DNA of 64,000 bases from HGM13233 sp900762805 (lineage in GTDB: Bacteria > Bacillota > Clostridia > Oscillospirales > Ruminococcaceae). The stretch is taken from positions 1 to 64,000 of the forward strand of contig CALKMA010000002.1 of NCBI GenBank assembly GCA_937993755.1, written 5' to 3'. The notes below the pieces were generated by a model, which saw nothing but the letters and a program-made list of their open reading frames with translations, had not been told where the DNA came from and searched no databases. Positions within the stretch are counted from its first letter, which is position 1. The number at the start of each line of letters is the position of its first letter. A program made the translations under genes and the position numbers. Positions 8,318 to 16,642 of the stretch are shown piece by piece.

Positions 8318-10047
8318 TCCGCCTCCGCTTTTCTGAACTGGGTCGCGTGGATCTCCTGATAGACGGGGCAGCAGCGCAGCAGCTCCTCGTGCGTGCCGAG
8401 TCCGACGGTCTGGCCGTCCTCCAGCACAAGGATCTGGTCGGCTGTCAGCAGCGAGGCCGTTCGCTGCGATACGATAAAGACAGTCGGGTGATAGGGGAGA
8501 GCGCGCAGTGCCCGCCGCAGCCGTGAATCGGTCATATAGTCAAGAGCGGAAGCCGAATCGTCAAGAATGAGGATATCAGGCTTTCTCACCAGCGCACGCG
8601 CAATGGTCAGCCGCTGCCGCTGGCCGCCCGAAAAGTTGCGGCCGTTCTGCTCGACAGGGGCATCGAGCTGCCCCTCTTTGGCGCGGACAAAATCCTCGGC
8701 CTGTGCGTCGCGCAGCGCCTGCCACAGCTCGTCGTCGGTGGCTTCTCCGTTGCCGAACAGCAGGTTGGAGCGGATGGTGCCCTTGAAAAGAGCCGCTTTC
8801 TGCGGCACGATGCCGATGTGGGCGCGCAGGCTGTCAAGCGGTGCGCTGGCGACGTTGCGGCCAAGTACCGTTACGGTGCCGGATGCGGCGGGATAAAAAG
8901 CCGGGATGAGATTGACGACAGTCGTTTTGCCGGAGCCGGTGCCGCCGATAATGCCGAAGGTCTGCCCCTTTCTGACGGTGAAGCTGATATCGGACACCGA
9001 TTCCTCGCAGGCCGAGCGGTAGCGCGCTGAGACATGTTCAAAGCGGACGGCGACCTCGCTGCCGCCGTCAATTGCGCCGGCAGCGGTATGATGCTCGTCC
9101 TCCTCCGTCGGCAGCTCCAGCACCCGCAGGATGCGGTTGCCGCAGGCCACCGCTTTGGTGATGCTGATGATGAGGCTCGCCATTTTGACCAGCTCGACAA
9201 GGATCTGGCCCATATAATTGTAAAGGGCCACCAGGTTGCCCTGCGTGATGGCGCCGCTGTTGACCTGCCGGCCGCCGACTGACAGCAGCGCAATGATGGC
9301 GAGGTTGATGATAACATAGGTAACAGGGTTCATGAGCGCGGCGAATCGCCCAACGACGCGCTGCATATGCGCCTGATCGCGGTTGACGGAATCAAAGCTC
9401 TTTTTTTCGGCATCCTCAAGACGGAAAGCGCGGATAACGCGCACGCCCGTGAGATTTTCCCGTGTTTTGGACAGCACCGTGTCGAGCTTTTGCTGCACCT
9501 TTCGGTACATCGGGATGCTGATGAGCATGATGCTGAACACCACGCCGCAAAGCAGCGGGATGGCCGCCGCAAAGGTCAGCGCGCTTTCGGTGTCGATGGT
9601 AAAGGCCATGATCATCGAGCCGAAAACGACAAAGGGCGAGCGCAGCAGCAGACGCAGCGTCAGATTGAGACCGGTCTGTACCTGATTGATATCGCTGGTC
9701 AGGCGCGTCACCATGGTCGAGGTGCCAAGAGCATCGGTCTCGCCGTAGGACAGCTTCTGGATGTGTTCAAACAGCTTGTGCCGGATGCGCGTGGAAAAGC
9801 CGACTGCCGCCTTGGCTGAAAAATACTGTGCCGAGATGGAGCAGGCGAGGCCGACGGCGGCCAGCCCGGTCATGATGAGCGCGCGCCGGAAAACATAGGC
9901 CGTGTCGCCGCCGTTGATGCCGCGGTCGATGATATCGGCCACAACCAGCGGGACCAACAGCTCCAGAAAAGCCTCCAGCATCTTGAAAAGCGGGGCCAGG
10001 ATGCTTTCGAGCTTGTAGTGCTTCAATTCCTTCAGCAGTTTTAACAT
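8314..10047 (-). CDS. Heterodimeric ABC exporter subunit (MdlA-like), first gene
   Basis: A 577-residue half-exporter: six hydrophobic segments, then an ATPase with Walker A GGTGSGKTT, a canonical FSGGQ signature, and Walker B ILDDSASALD. Aspartate replaces the catalytic glutamate. This makes it the partner with the non-hydrolysing site, as in TM287/288- and BmrCD-like exporters (family knowledge). It leads the two-gene operon behind a TTGAAT-17-TATACT promoter and overlaps the next gene by four bases. The start ATG has only a weak ribosome binding site (CGGAAGAC). Confidence 0.92.
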   Translation of the reverse strand: MLKLLKELKHYKLESILAPLFKMLEAFLELLVPLVVADIIDRGINGGDTAYVFRRALIMTGLAAVGLACSISAQYFSAKAAVGFSTRIRHKLFEHIQKLSYGETDALGTSTMVTRLTSDINQVQTGLNLTLRLLLRSPFVVFGSMIMAFTIDTESALTFAAAIPLLCGVVFSIMLISIPMYRKVQQKLDTVLSKTRENLTGVRVIRAFRLEDAEKKSFDSVNRDQAHMQRVVGRFAALMNPVTYVIINLAIIALLSVGGRQVNSGAITQGNLVALYNYMGQILVELVKMASLIISITKAVACGNRILRVLELPTEEDEHHTAAGAIDGGSEVAVRFEHVSARYRSACEESVSDISFTVRKGQTFGIIGGTGSGKTTVVNLIPAFYPAASGTVTVLGRNVASAPLDSLRAHIGIVPQKAALFKGTIRSNLLFGNGEATDDELWQALRDAQAEDFVRAKEGQLDAPVEQNGRNFSGGQRQRLTIARALVRKPDILILDDSASALDYMTDSRLRRALRALPYHPTVFIVSQRTASLLTADQILVLEDGQTVGLGTHEELLRCCPVYQEIHATQFRKAEAE

Positions 10048-10108
10048 GACAGTCTTCCGTTCGGTTTTTTCTCATTTATAAGCGATTTTGGTTTGCAAAA
10101 GCATAAAC

Positions 10109-10137
10109 AGTATATACCATCTCTGACTTTTATTCAA
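10109..10137 (-). promoter_or_regulatory. Promoter of the heterodimeric ABC exporter
   Basis: On the minus strand TTGAAT (10137-10132) and TATACT (10114-10109) are 17 bases apart, about 60 bases upstream of the first exporter gene. Confidence 0.68.
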
Positions 10138-10183
10138 TAAGCCGCCGGCAGAAAATCGGCCGGACGCGGGGGTGCGGCGGCGC

Positions 10184-10219
10184 AAAAAAGACCGGGGCGC
10201 AGCTTTTGCTGCGCCCCGG
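10184..10219 (-). terminator. Strong Rho-independent terminator of the three-gene cluster
   Basis: A perfect 12-bp GC-rich stem (CCGGGGCGCAGC and its complement, 10192-10203 with 10208-10219) has a four-base loop. On the minus strand it is followed by TCTTTTTTG. It lies just after the stop of the membrane gene ending at 10235. Confidence 0.88.
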
Positions 10220-10234
10220 CGGGATATCAAGAAG

Positions 10235-11290
10235 CTATTGAGCGTTGTCGGCGCTGTCGGCCTCCTCAACGATCTCGACCGCCCAGTTGAAGAATTTGTT
10301 TTCGGCAAGATCGCGCACGGTTTTGATGTTAAAGGCCTGGCGCAGCAGCTCGGCGTCGCTGTCGGAAACGCCGTAGAGCGCATCCACCGGGCTGTCAAGG
10401 ATTTCGGCATACGACAGGTCGCGATAGGCCTTATCGACCCATTTGGCGCCCGGACGGGCGGCTTCCTCCTGCCGTGCCGGCTTTTTCCGCAGCTCGCGGA
10501 CAGGGGCCGGCTCCCGGCTGTAACCGGCGGGCTGTTCGGGCGCCGAGTCAGAATCGTCGGATTTGGTCGGCTGAACATCTTTAGCCTGTCCAACGTTGCG
10601 GCGCTCGGCTGTGCGCGCAGCCAACGCGGCGCCGTAGCCTATCTTGGCGCCCCAAATGATGACGGCGCAGGCAACCAGCACGCCGCCGTGCATCAGCGCA
10701 TGGAGCAGGTCGGTGCCGGTGATCGAGAGACAGATGACGAACACCGCCAGCAGGATGCCGCTGAGGGCCATCGGCGTTTTAGAGGTAAAGTGAAAAACCG
10801 AGGCGGCCGCCACGGCAGCGGCCAGCAGGCAAAGCAGGATGATGACGGCGATATTTATGCCGAGCGCACCGCAGAGAGCTGTGACGACACCGGCCGGAAC
10901 GATAAATACCGGCTTGCTTTTATCGCCAAGCAGCGAGAGCAGCACGGCTGTCAGCAGGGCGGCCGTCATGCCGTCGGCCAGCGTGTGCATGATGCCGTAG
11001 GAAAGCGAGCCGAATTTGCCGGCCAGCAGGGCGAAAGCGGTTACGATACAGCAGAGGACGGCGCACACCAGAACGGTCAGCACCGACGGAACGCCGTCGG
11101 TCGCGAGAACCTTTTGCATGGTCAGGCACAGACCGATGATGCAGCAGAGCGCTCCGGCGACCATCAGCAGAATGGCGACTATAGTGCGCCCTGAAACGAT
11201 GCAGATCAGCCCGCCGATGGCAACCAGCAGCAGACAGGCCACCGTAAGCAGAGCCGGGATACGGATGAGAACTTTATTGGCTTTGGACAT
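10235..11290 (-). CDS. Uncharacterised membrane protein with a C-terminal HhH-like module
   Basis: A 351-residue protein. It has about eight hydrophobic segments (residues 10-235), a charged linker rich in Pro, Arg and Glu (about 245-295), and a soluble C-terminal module of about 55 residues. The module contains SPVDALYGVSDSDAE and IKTVRDLAENKFF. A similar module makes up almost all of the 73-residue protein at the head of the same operon. It is predicted to be helical and resembles helix-hairpin-helix-like folds (inference). The start at 11290 follows AAGGAGG. Last gene of a three-gene operon ending at a strong terminator. I do not recognise a named family. Confidence 0.8.
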   Translation of the reverse strand: MSKANKVLIRIPALLTVACLLLVAIGGLICIVSGRTIVAILLMVAGALCCIIGLCLTMQKVLATDGVPSVLTVLVCAVLCCIVTAFALLAGKFGSLSYGIMHTLADGMTAALLTAVLLSLLGDKSKPVFIVPAGVVTALCGALGINIAVIILLCLLAAAVAAASVFHFTSKTPMALSGILLAVFVICLSITGTDLLHALMHGGVLVACAVIIWGAKIGYGAALAARTAERRNVGQAKDVQPTKSDDSDSAPEQPAGYSREPAPVRELRKKPARQEEAARPGAKWVDKAYRDLSYAEILDSPVDALYGVSDSDAELLRQAFNIKTVRDLAENKFFNWAVEIVEEADSADNAQ

Positions 11291-11303
11291 TACAGGCACC
11301 TCC

Positions 11304-12188
11304 TTAGTCAACCGGGCGGATATTGACGGCATCCACCCAGCCGTAAACGCCCTTGCCGTCGGTGGAAACGATGTGGTAGCCGTGCAGCTTGCCTTCAAGA
11401 CGGTAGGTGACGGTGCAGATCGATTCGCCTTTGACGGCAGACGGCGTGGTGGCGTTGGCTGCGTCGTAGACGCTGCCGCCGAGGAATCGGACGGTCTGCC
11501 CTTCCTTGTAGACGGCAGTGGCCGCGGCCTTGTCCTCCTCCAGCTGCTTTTCAGCGGCCTCCAGTGCCGGCAGGCCGGTACACAAAGCCTTTTCCTCGTC
11601 GGTCAAGGCGTCATAGGCGGTGCGGGCGGCCTCAATGGCGGCTTCGCGGTCGCTGTCAGAGGCGGCTGCAATAGCGGCGATCAGCTCGTCAGCGGCGGCG
11701 GCCTTTTCAAGGCCGGCCGAGGCGCTTTCGGCAGCCGTCAGCACATCAAGATTGGTCACAAGCGCTTTCTGGGAGGGGGTAAGTGCCTCATAGGCGGCGC
11801 GGGCGGTCTTGACAGCGGCCAGCTCCTCCATGGTTGCCGGCTTCTGGGGGAGGGCGGCAATGCTGTCGTTCACGGCAGCAGCGGCTTTGGCGTCAAGCAA
11901 GGCGTCATAGGCGGTGCGGGCGGTTTGAAGAGCGGTGTAATTCTTGACCTTGGTGCGCTGCTCCTCAGTCAACGCCTCATAGGCCGCTTCGGCGGCCTCA
12001 AGCGCGGGGCCGTCGGCCTCAGTGATGGGGGAGGGCAGCGCGTCGATTTTGTCGGAGACGGCGTCAACGGCCTCGTCGCGCGCCAGAAGGTCGATGACCG
12101 GCCACTGGGCCGATGAACCGCCTGCCAGGATCAGCATGAGCGCCAGCACGACGGTCACGGCGGCAAACAGGATCAGATATTTTTTCAT
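11304..12188 (-). CDS. Exported protein with helical repeats and a C-terminal SH3-like domain
   Basis: 294 residues. An N-terminal signal or anchor (MKKYLILFAAVTVVLALMLI) is followed by three to four copies of an alpha-helical repeat of about 50-60 residues. Its core reads A..AYEALT..QK..VTN...L..AE and occurs around residues 60-110, 125-160 and 180-220. Such repeats occur in Firmicutes surface proteins. The last 70 residues (VYKEGQTVRFLGGSVYDAAN...) look like a bacterial SH3-type domain that may bind peptidoglycan. The start overlaps the preceding stop (ATGA) and the stop lies 13 bases before the membrane gene, so it is the middle gene of the cluster. Function unknown; a role outside the membrane is likely. 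Confidence 0.82.
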   Translation of the reverse strand: MKKYLILFAAVTVVLALMLILAGGSSAQWPVIDLLARDEAVDAVSDKIDALPSPITEADGPALEAAEAAYEALTEEQRTKVKNYTALQTARTAYDALLDAKAAAAVNDSIAALPQKPATMEELAAVKTARAAYEALTPSQKALVTNLDVLTAAESASAGLEKAAAADELIAAIAAASDSDREAAIEAARTAYDALTDEEKALCTGLPALEAAEKQLEEDKAAATAVYKEGQTVRFLGGSVYDAANATTPSAVKGESICTVTYRLEGKLHGYHIVSTDGKGVYGWVDAVNIRPVD

Positions 12189-12406
12189 TGCTGCTGTTCC
12201 TCCTTTTGTGCCAGCTCAGCAATGGCCTTGGCGCGCACAAAATACTTGAGATTGGCCATCTCGCGGATATTGTCGATCCCGAAGGCCGCTTTCATCTTTT
12301 CGGCGTCACCGGCCGAGACGCCCTGCAAAGCGTCGATGGGCGCAGAGCACAGCTCTTTTGCGGGCAGGCCCTCATAAAATTTTACCAGCTTGTTGTCGCT
12401 GATCAT
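12185..12406 (-). CDS. Small protein made of one HhH-like module
   Basis: 73 residues, soluble and predicted helical. Residues 20-65 (APIDALQGVSAGDAEKMKAAF, then IDNIREMANLKYF) align with the C-terminus of the membrane protein two genes downstream at roughly 45 percent identity by eye. The P.DAL.GVS..DAE core is shared. The start at 12406 follows AAGGAGG; a longer frame upstream includes promoter sequence and was rejected. First gene of the three-gene operon. It could be a partner that contacts the membrane protein or the same target (inference). Confidence 0.78.
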   Translation of the reverse strand: MISDNKLVKFYEGLPAKELCSAPIDALQGVSAGDAEKMKAAFGIDNIREMANLKYFVRAKAIAELAQKEEQQQ

Positions 12407-12458
12407 GGAAAGTCCTCCTTTGCGGGCAGTTGTGACAGAAAATGTTAATTCTATACAT

Positions 12459-12487
12459 ATTTTATCATTCTTCGCGCCGAATGTAAA
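12459..12487 (-). promoter_or_regulatory. Promoter of the three-gene envelope cluster
   Basis: TTTACA (12487-12482) and TAAAAT (12464-12459) on the minus strand are 17 bases apart, about 55 bases before the first start codon. Confidence 0.68.
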
Positions 12488-12562
12488 GAAAAGAGCTGTA
12501 CGGAACAAGCATTTTCTCTTAATTATTAAAGAATAAATATATGACAAAACGAGTAAAACCTC

Positions 12563-12591
12563 TTGCAAAAAGTCAGATACTATGCTAAACT
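12563..12591 (+). promoter_or_regulatory. Promoter of rpsB-tsf
   Basis: TTGCAA (12563-12568) and TAAACT (12586-12591) are 17 bases apart. A leader of about 100 bases follows, containing CCCCCGCGGGGG and other GC-rich inverted repeats. It may fold into a regulatory structure, but I cannot match it to a known ribosomal leader family. Confidence 0.62.
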
Positions 12592-12701
12592 ATTAAACGC
12601 ATTTCGCACGCGTATCTTGGCGCGGCTGCTGCCCCCGCGGGGGTGCCGTCTGCCGTTCTGATGCGCGGAGGAACAAAAAATTCTGAAAGGAAAACCAAAC
12701 A

Positions 12702-13448
12702 ATGTCCACAGTATCCATGAAGCAGCTGCTGGAGGCCGGCGTCCACTTCGGGCACCAGACCCGCCGCTGGAACCCCAAAATGGCCCCATATATCTTCACG
12801 TCGAGGAATGATATCTATATCATCGACCTCCAGAAGACCGTGAAGATGATCGATGTCGCCTACAGTTTCGTGCGCGACCTGTCCGCTGAGGGCGGCACCA
12901 TTCTGTTTGTCGGCACCAAGAAGCAGGCGCAGGAGTCCATCAAGGAAGAAGCCGAGCGCTGCGGCATGTTCTATGTCAACGCCCGCTGGCTGGGCGGTAT
13001 GCTGACCAACTTCCGCACCATCCGCCGCCGTATCGACCGTCTGGAGCAGCTCAAGAAGATGCGTGAGGACGGCACCTTTGACCTTCTTCCCAAAAAAGAG
13101 GTCAGCAAGCTGACGCTTGAGATCGAGAAGCTTGAAAAGTTCCTCGGCGGCGTGAAGGATATGGGCCGTCTGCCCTCTGCTCTGTTTGTTGTCGATTGCC
13201 GCAAGGAGCATATTGCTATTGCCGAAGCCCGCAAGCTGGGCATTCCGGTTGTTGCCATCGTTGACACCAACTGCGACCCGGACGAGGTCGATTATATCAT
13301 CCCCGGCAATGATGACGCCATCCGCGCCGTCAAGCTGATTTCTTCCGCCATGGCTGATGCCGTTATTGAAGGCCGCCAGGGCGAGCAGAATGAACCGGAA
13401 GCCGAGGAGGCCGCCGAGCCTGCCGAAACCGCAGAAGACGCTGAATAA
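12702..13448 (+). CDS. rpsB: 30S ribosomal protein S2
   Basis: 248 residues, the usual length for S2. The N-terminus (MSTVSMKQLLEAGVHFGHQTRRWNPKM) carries the S2 signature, followed by typical segments such as FVGTKKQAQ, ARWLGGMLTNF and IVDTNCDP. The last 25 residues are an acidic Glu/Ala tail common in Clostridia. The protein bridges head and body of the small subunit and recruits S1-like function in initiation. It is followed after 24 bases by tsf, the conserved rpsB-tsf pairing. Ribosome binding site GAAAGGAAA. Confidence 0.98.
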   Translation: MSTVSMKQLLEAGVHFGHQTRRWNPKMAPYIFTSRNDIYIIDLQKTVKMIDVAYSFVRDLSAEGGTILFVGTKKQAQESIKEEAERCGMFYVNARWLGGMLTNFRTIRRRIDRLEQLKKMREDGTFDLLPKKEVSKLTLEIEKLEKFLGGVKDMGRLPSALFVVDCRKEHIAIAEARKLGIPVVAIVDTNCDPDEVDYIIPGNDDAIRAVKLISSAMADAVIEGRQGEQNEPEAEEAAEPAETAEDAE

Positions 13449-13472
13449 AACACGACGAAAGGAAACTGAAAA

Positions 13473-14387
13473 ATGGCTTTTACTGCTGCTGATGTTAAAA
13501 AGCTCCGTGAAATGACCGGCTGCGGCATGATGGACTGCAAGAAGGCGCTGACCGAATCCGACGGCGACATGGAAAAGGCCGCCGTTTACCTTCGTGAGAA
13601 GGGCCTTGCCGCCGTTGAAAAGAAGGCCGGCCGCATCGCCGCCGAGGGTCTTGTGCTTGCCGTCGTGCGCGGCGAGAAGGGCGCCATCGTTGAGGTCAAT
13701 TCCGAGACCGACTTTGTTGCAAAGAACCAGTCTTTCCGCGATTTTGTGGAGCTGGTTGCCAATACCGTTATCGACAACGCCCCCGCCGATGTCGATGCTC
13801 TGCTTGCCTGCCGGGCGGGAAGCGGCACCATTGCCGACGAGCTGCGCGAGAAGGTCCTTACCATCGGCGAGAATATCAAGATCCGTCGCTTCCAGTATTT
13901 TGAAGGTGTTCTGGTCGGCTATGTACATGCCGGCGGCACTCATGCCGTTATCGTGAAGTTCGACGCTGATGCCGCCGTCGCAGCCAAGCCCGAATTCGAG
14001 GCCTACGGCAAGGACGTCGCCATGCAGATCGCCGCGCTCAACCCGCGCTTCCGCGACAAGAGCGATGTGACGCAGGACGTTCTCGACGAGGAGCGCACCA
14101 TTCTGGTGGCTCAGATGGACAACGACCCGAAGATGGCCGCCAAGCCGCAGCAGGTCAAGGAAAAGATCGCGGCCGGCAAGCTCAACAAGTTCTACGAGGA
14201 AAACTGCCTCCTCCAGCAGTCGTTCGTCAAAAACGGCGACCTCACGGTCGAGCAGTACACCGAGCAGACCGCCAAGCAGCTGGGCGGCGATATTAAAGTC
14301 GTTGGCTACTGCCGCTATGAGAAGGGCGAAGGTCTCGAAAAGCGCCAGGACGATTTCGCTGCCGAAGTCGCCAGCATGCAGAAGTAA
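13473..14387 (+). CDS. tsf: Translation elongation factor Ts
   Basis: 304 residues. The N-terminal UBA-like domain has KLREMTGCGMMDCKKAL, followed by the EF-Ts core with the TDFVAKN motif that inserts into EF-Tu. It exchanges GDP for GTP on EF-Tu. The gene is co-transcribed with rpsB and ends at a strong terminator, so the two form a closed unit. The length is normal for Firmicutes (about 295-305). Confidence 0.98.
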   Translation: MAFTAADVKKLREMTGCGMMDCKKALTESDGDMEKAAVYLREKGLAAVEKKAGRIAAEGLVLAVVRGEKGAIVEVNSETDFVAKNQSFRDFVELVANTVIDNAPADVDALLACRAGSGTIADELREKVLTIGENIKIRRFQYFEGVLVGYVHAGGTHAVIVKFDADAAVAAKPEFEAYGKDVAMQIAALNPRFRDKSDVTQDVLDEERTILVAQMDNDPKMAAKPQQVKEKIAAGKLNKFYEENCLLQQSFVKNGDLTVEQYTEQTAKQLGGDIKVVGYCRYEKGEGLEKRQDDFAAEVASMQK

Positions 14388-14396
14388 TTTAACGCG

Positions 14397-14427
14397 ATCC
14401 CCGCATGGCATCATGCGGGGATTTTTT
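14397..14427 (+). terminator. Terminator of rpsB-tsf
   Basis: An 11-bp stem ATCCCCGCATG with a four-base loop and its complement CATGCGGGGAT (14412-14422), running into six T. It starts ten bases after the tsf stop codon. Confidence 0.92.
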
Positions 14428-14512
14428 GTGCCGTTCGGGCGGGCGGCCCGGCCTTACGGTGTGCCTCGCACGCTGAAAAGGTAAATTCATTTTTAAAACT
14501 TGGAATTCTCTG

Positions 14513-14541
14513 TTGCCTTTTCCCGCTGTTTCCTGTAATAT
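14513..14541 (+). promoter_or_regulatory. Promoter of the pyrH-ispG block
   Basis: TTGCCT (14513-14518) and TAATAT (14536-14541) are separated by 17 bases, 26 bases upstream of the pyrH start. It follows the tsf terminator, so it is likely the main promoter for the seven-gene block. Confidence 0.6.
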
Positions 14542-14567
14542 ATAGAGTTGAACGGAGGATATTTCCT

Positions 14568-15275
14568 ATGGTAAAGTATAAGCGCGTGCTGCTGAAGGTG
14601 AGCGGCGAATTTCTTGCCGGCGACAAGGACAGCGGCATTGATTACAGTGTGGTGCTTCGCATTGCCGAATCCATCAAAAGGGTGAAGCAGCTTGGCTGCG
14701 AGATCGGCGTTGTGGTTGGCGGCGGCAACTTCTGGCGCGGCCGCGACAACCCGGAGATGGAGCGTTCCCGTGCCGACCATATGGGTATGGTGGCCACTGT
14801 CATGAATGCGCTGGCACTGGCCGACGCCCTTGAAAAGGTCGGGGTTGACAGCCGCGTGCAAACGGCGCTTCCCATGCTGCAGGTCGCCGAGCAGTATATC
14901 CGCGGCCGGGCCATCCGCCATCTGGAAAAGGGGAGGGTCGTCATTTTTGCCTGCGGCACCGGCAGCCCCTATTTTTCAACCGACACAGCCGCTTCGCTGC
15001 GCGCGGCCGAGATACGCGCCGATATCGTGCTCAAGGGCACAATGGTGGACGGTGTTTACAACAAGGACCCCAAAAAGTTCAACGACGCGGTGCGCTTTGA
15101 TTATATTACCTTTACCGAGGTCCTTTCCAAGGATCTGCGCGTGCTCGACGGCACGGCCGCCAGCCTTTGCCGCGACACGCATATTCCTATTCTTGTCTTT
15201 GATATTTCCGACCCGGACAATATGATCCGCGCCGTCGAAGGTGAAAATATCGGAACTATAATTATGGAGGAATAA
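14568..15275 (+). CDS. pyrH: UMP kinase
   Basis: 235 residues. It phosphorylates UMP to UDP in pyrimidine nucleotide synthesis and is a hexameric amino-acid-kinase-fold enzyme. Motifs include LLKVSGEFLAG at the N-terminus, GVVVGGGNFWRGR, and the nucleotide-binding GTGSPYFSTDTAA stretch. The start follows CGGAGGATATTTCCT. Its last codons (ATGGAGGAATAA) contain the ribosome binding site for frr, which begins three bases after the stop, indicating coupled expression. Confidence 0.97.
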   Translation: MVKYKRVLLKVSGEFLAGDKDSGIDYSVVLRIAESIKRVKQLGCEIGVVVGGGNFWRGRDNPEMERSRADHMGMVATVMNALALADALEKVGVDSRVQTALPMLQVAEQYIRGRAIRHLEKGRVVIFACGTGSPYFSTDTAASLRAAEIRADIVLKGTMVDGVYNKDPKKFNDAVRFDYITFTEVLSKDLRVLDGTAASLCRDTHIPILVFDISDPDNMIRAVEGENIGTIIMEE

Positions 15276-15278
15276 ACC

Positions 15279-15833
15279 ATGAATCAAATGCTCAAGCCCT
15301 ATGAAGAGAAAATGGATAAGACCCTGTCGGTTCTGCGGGCCGACTATGCCGGTGTGCGCGCCGGTCGGGCCAACCCCGCCGTGCTCGATAAGATCACGGT
15401 CGATTACTATGGCGTCGAGACAGCCATCAATCAGATGGCTTCCATATCGGTGCCGGAGCCTCGCCTGCTGGCTATCCAACCCTATGACGCCTCTACGCTC
15501 AAAAGCATTTCCAAGGCCATTATGGCCTCCGATCTCGGCATCAATCCGACGGACGACGGCCGCGTCATCCGCCTGGTCTTTCCTCAGCCGACTGAGGAGC
15601 GCCGCCGCGATCTGAACAAGCAGGCGCGCAAGATGGCGGAGGATTCAAAGGTCGCCATCCGCTCGATCCGCCGCGACGCACTCGACAAGTTCAAGAAGCA
15701 GCAAAAGGCCTCGGAGATCACGGAGGATGACTATAAGGAGCTTGAAAACGACATGCAGAAGCTGACCGACGCCAAGTGCAAGCAGATCGACGAGATCGCC
15801 AAGGCCAAAGAGGCCGAGATCATGGAGATCTGA
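15279..15833 (+). CDS. frr: Ribosome recycling factor
   Basis: 184 residues, the standard length. It splits post-termination ribosomes together with EF-G. The family pattern is visible: a central ATIQPYD-like segment (LLAIQPYDAS), the conserved RRDLNKQARKMAEDSKVAIRSIRRDA helix region, and a C-terminal long coiled coil ending in AKEAEIMEI. The gene is tightly packed between pyrH and uppS, its classical neighbours. Confidence 0.97.
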   Translation: MNQMLKPYEEKMDKTLSVLRADYAGVRAGRANPAVLDKITVDYYGVETAINQMASISVPEPRLLAIQPYDASTLKSISKAIMASDLGINPTDDGRVIRLVFPQPTEERRRDLNKQARKMAEDSKVAIRSIRRDALDKFKKQQKASEITEDDYKELENDMQKLTDAKCKQIDEIAKAKEAEIMEI

Positions 15834-15834
15834 A

Positions 15835-16548
15835 ATGGCTGAGGCACGACCTGAGGTTCTGCCGCGCCATATCGGCATCATCATGGACGGCAACGGCCGC
15901 TGGGCCAAAAAGCGCGGTCTGCCGCGCACAGCCGGCCATTATAAGGGGGCCGAGGTATTCAAGACCATTGCCCGTGCCTGCGGCAAAACCGGCATCGAGG
16001 CTGTGACCTTTTACGCCTTTTCAACCGAGAACTGGTCGCGCCCCAAGGCGGAGGTCGATTCGATCATGAAGCTGCTCGACCGCTATCTTGATGATTTCTA
16101 TACCTTCCTTGAGGATGATTTCCGCATTCACTTCATTGGAGACCGCACGCCGCTTTCCCCGAAGCTGTGCCGGAAGATGGAGAAGATCGAGGCTCTCTCG
16201 TCAGACCGCACCGGCATATGGCTCAATATTGCCATTAACTACGGCGGGCGGGATGAGATCGTTCGTGCCGCCCGAAAGCTGGCCCGTCTTGCTGCGGCGG
16301 GGGAGCTTGCGCCGGAGGATATCGACGAAAAGCTGTTTGGAGACTGTCTTGACACGGCCGGTATGCCGCCCGTCGATCTTATCCTGCGGCCGAGCGGTGA
16401 ACAGCGCCTTTCCAACTTTCTTCTGTGGGAGGCCGCCTACAGCGAATTTGTCTATATGGATGTTCTCTGGCCCGATTTCACCGTGGCCGACCTTGAGGAA
16501 GCCATTCGGGAATTCTCACATCGGAAACGGCGCTTCGGCGGCGTATGA
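15835..16548 (+). CDS. uppS: Undecaprenyl diphosphate synthase (cis-prenyltransferase)
   Basis: 237 residues. It extends farnesyl diphosphate with isopentenyl units to make the C55 carrier lipid for peptidoglycan. The substrate loop IIMDGNGRWAKKRG (catalytic Asp in MDGNGR), the AFSTENW segment, and the RPSGEQRLSNFLLW...EFVY C-terminal region are all present. It starts one base after the frr stop. The precursor may come from ispA, about 36 kb away in this window. Confidence 0.96.
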   Translation: MAEARPEVLPRHIGIIMDGNGRWAKKRGLPRTAGHYKGAEVFKTIARACGKTGIEAVTFYAFSTENWSRPKAEVDSIMKLLDRYLDDFYTFLEDDFRIHFIGDRTPLSPKLCRKMEKIEALSSDRTGIWLNIAINYGGRDEIVRAARKLARLAAAGELAPEDIDEKLFGDCLDTAGMPPVDLILRPSGEQRLSNFLLWEAAYSEFVYMDVLWPDFTVADLEEAIREFSHRKRRFGGV

Positions 16549-16590
16549 CGGCTGCCGTCGCGCGGCGCGGCTCTGTCGCAAAATATGCAA

Positions 16591-16628
16591 AAGGCGTTTT
16601 GGCGGGGCATAACCGCCAAAATGCTTTT
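16591..16628 (+). terminator. Hairpin between uppS and cdsA, possible attenuator
   Basis: An inverted repeat of about 13-15 bp, including G-T pairs (GGCGTTTTGGCGG with CCGCCAAAATGCTT), has a seven-base loop and ends in TTTTAT. It is placed 43 bases after uppS and 15 bases before the cdsA start, and may lower read-through inside the operon. Confidence 0.45.
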
Positions 16629-16642
16629 ATAGAGGAAATTTT

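Noticed and set aside
6617..8359. A long plus-strand frame of 580 codons opposite the ABC exporter gene
   Set aside because: It is the antisense of a clear ABC exporter, its product is rich in Asp, Gly, Arg and His without family resemblance, and it has no ribosome binding site. Such shadows are common in GC-rich DNA.
12592..12701. A known ribosomal-protein leader in front of rpsB
   Set aside because: GC-rich inverted repeats are present, but I could not match them to a specific leader family by eye.
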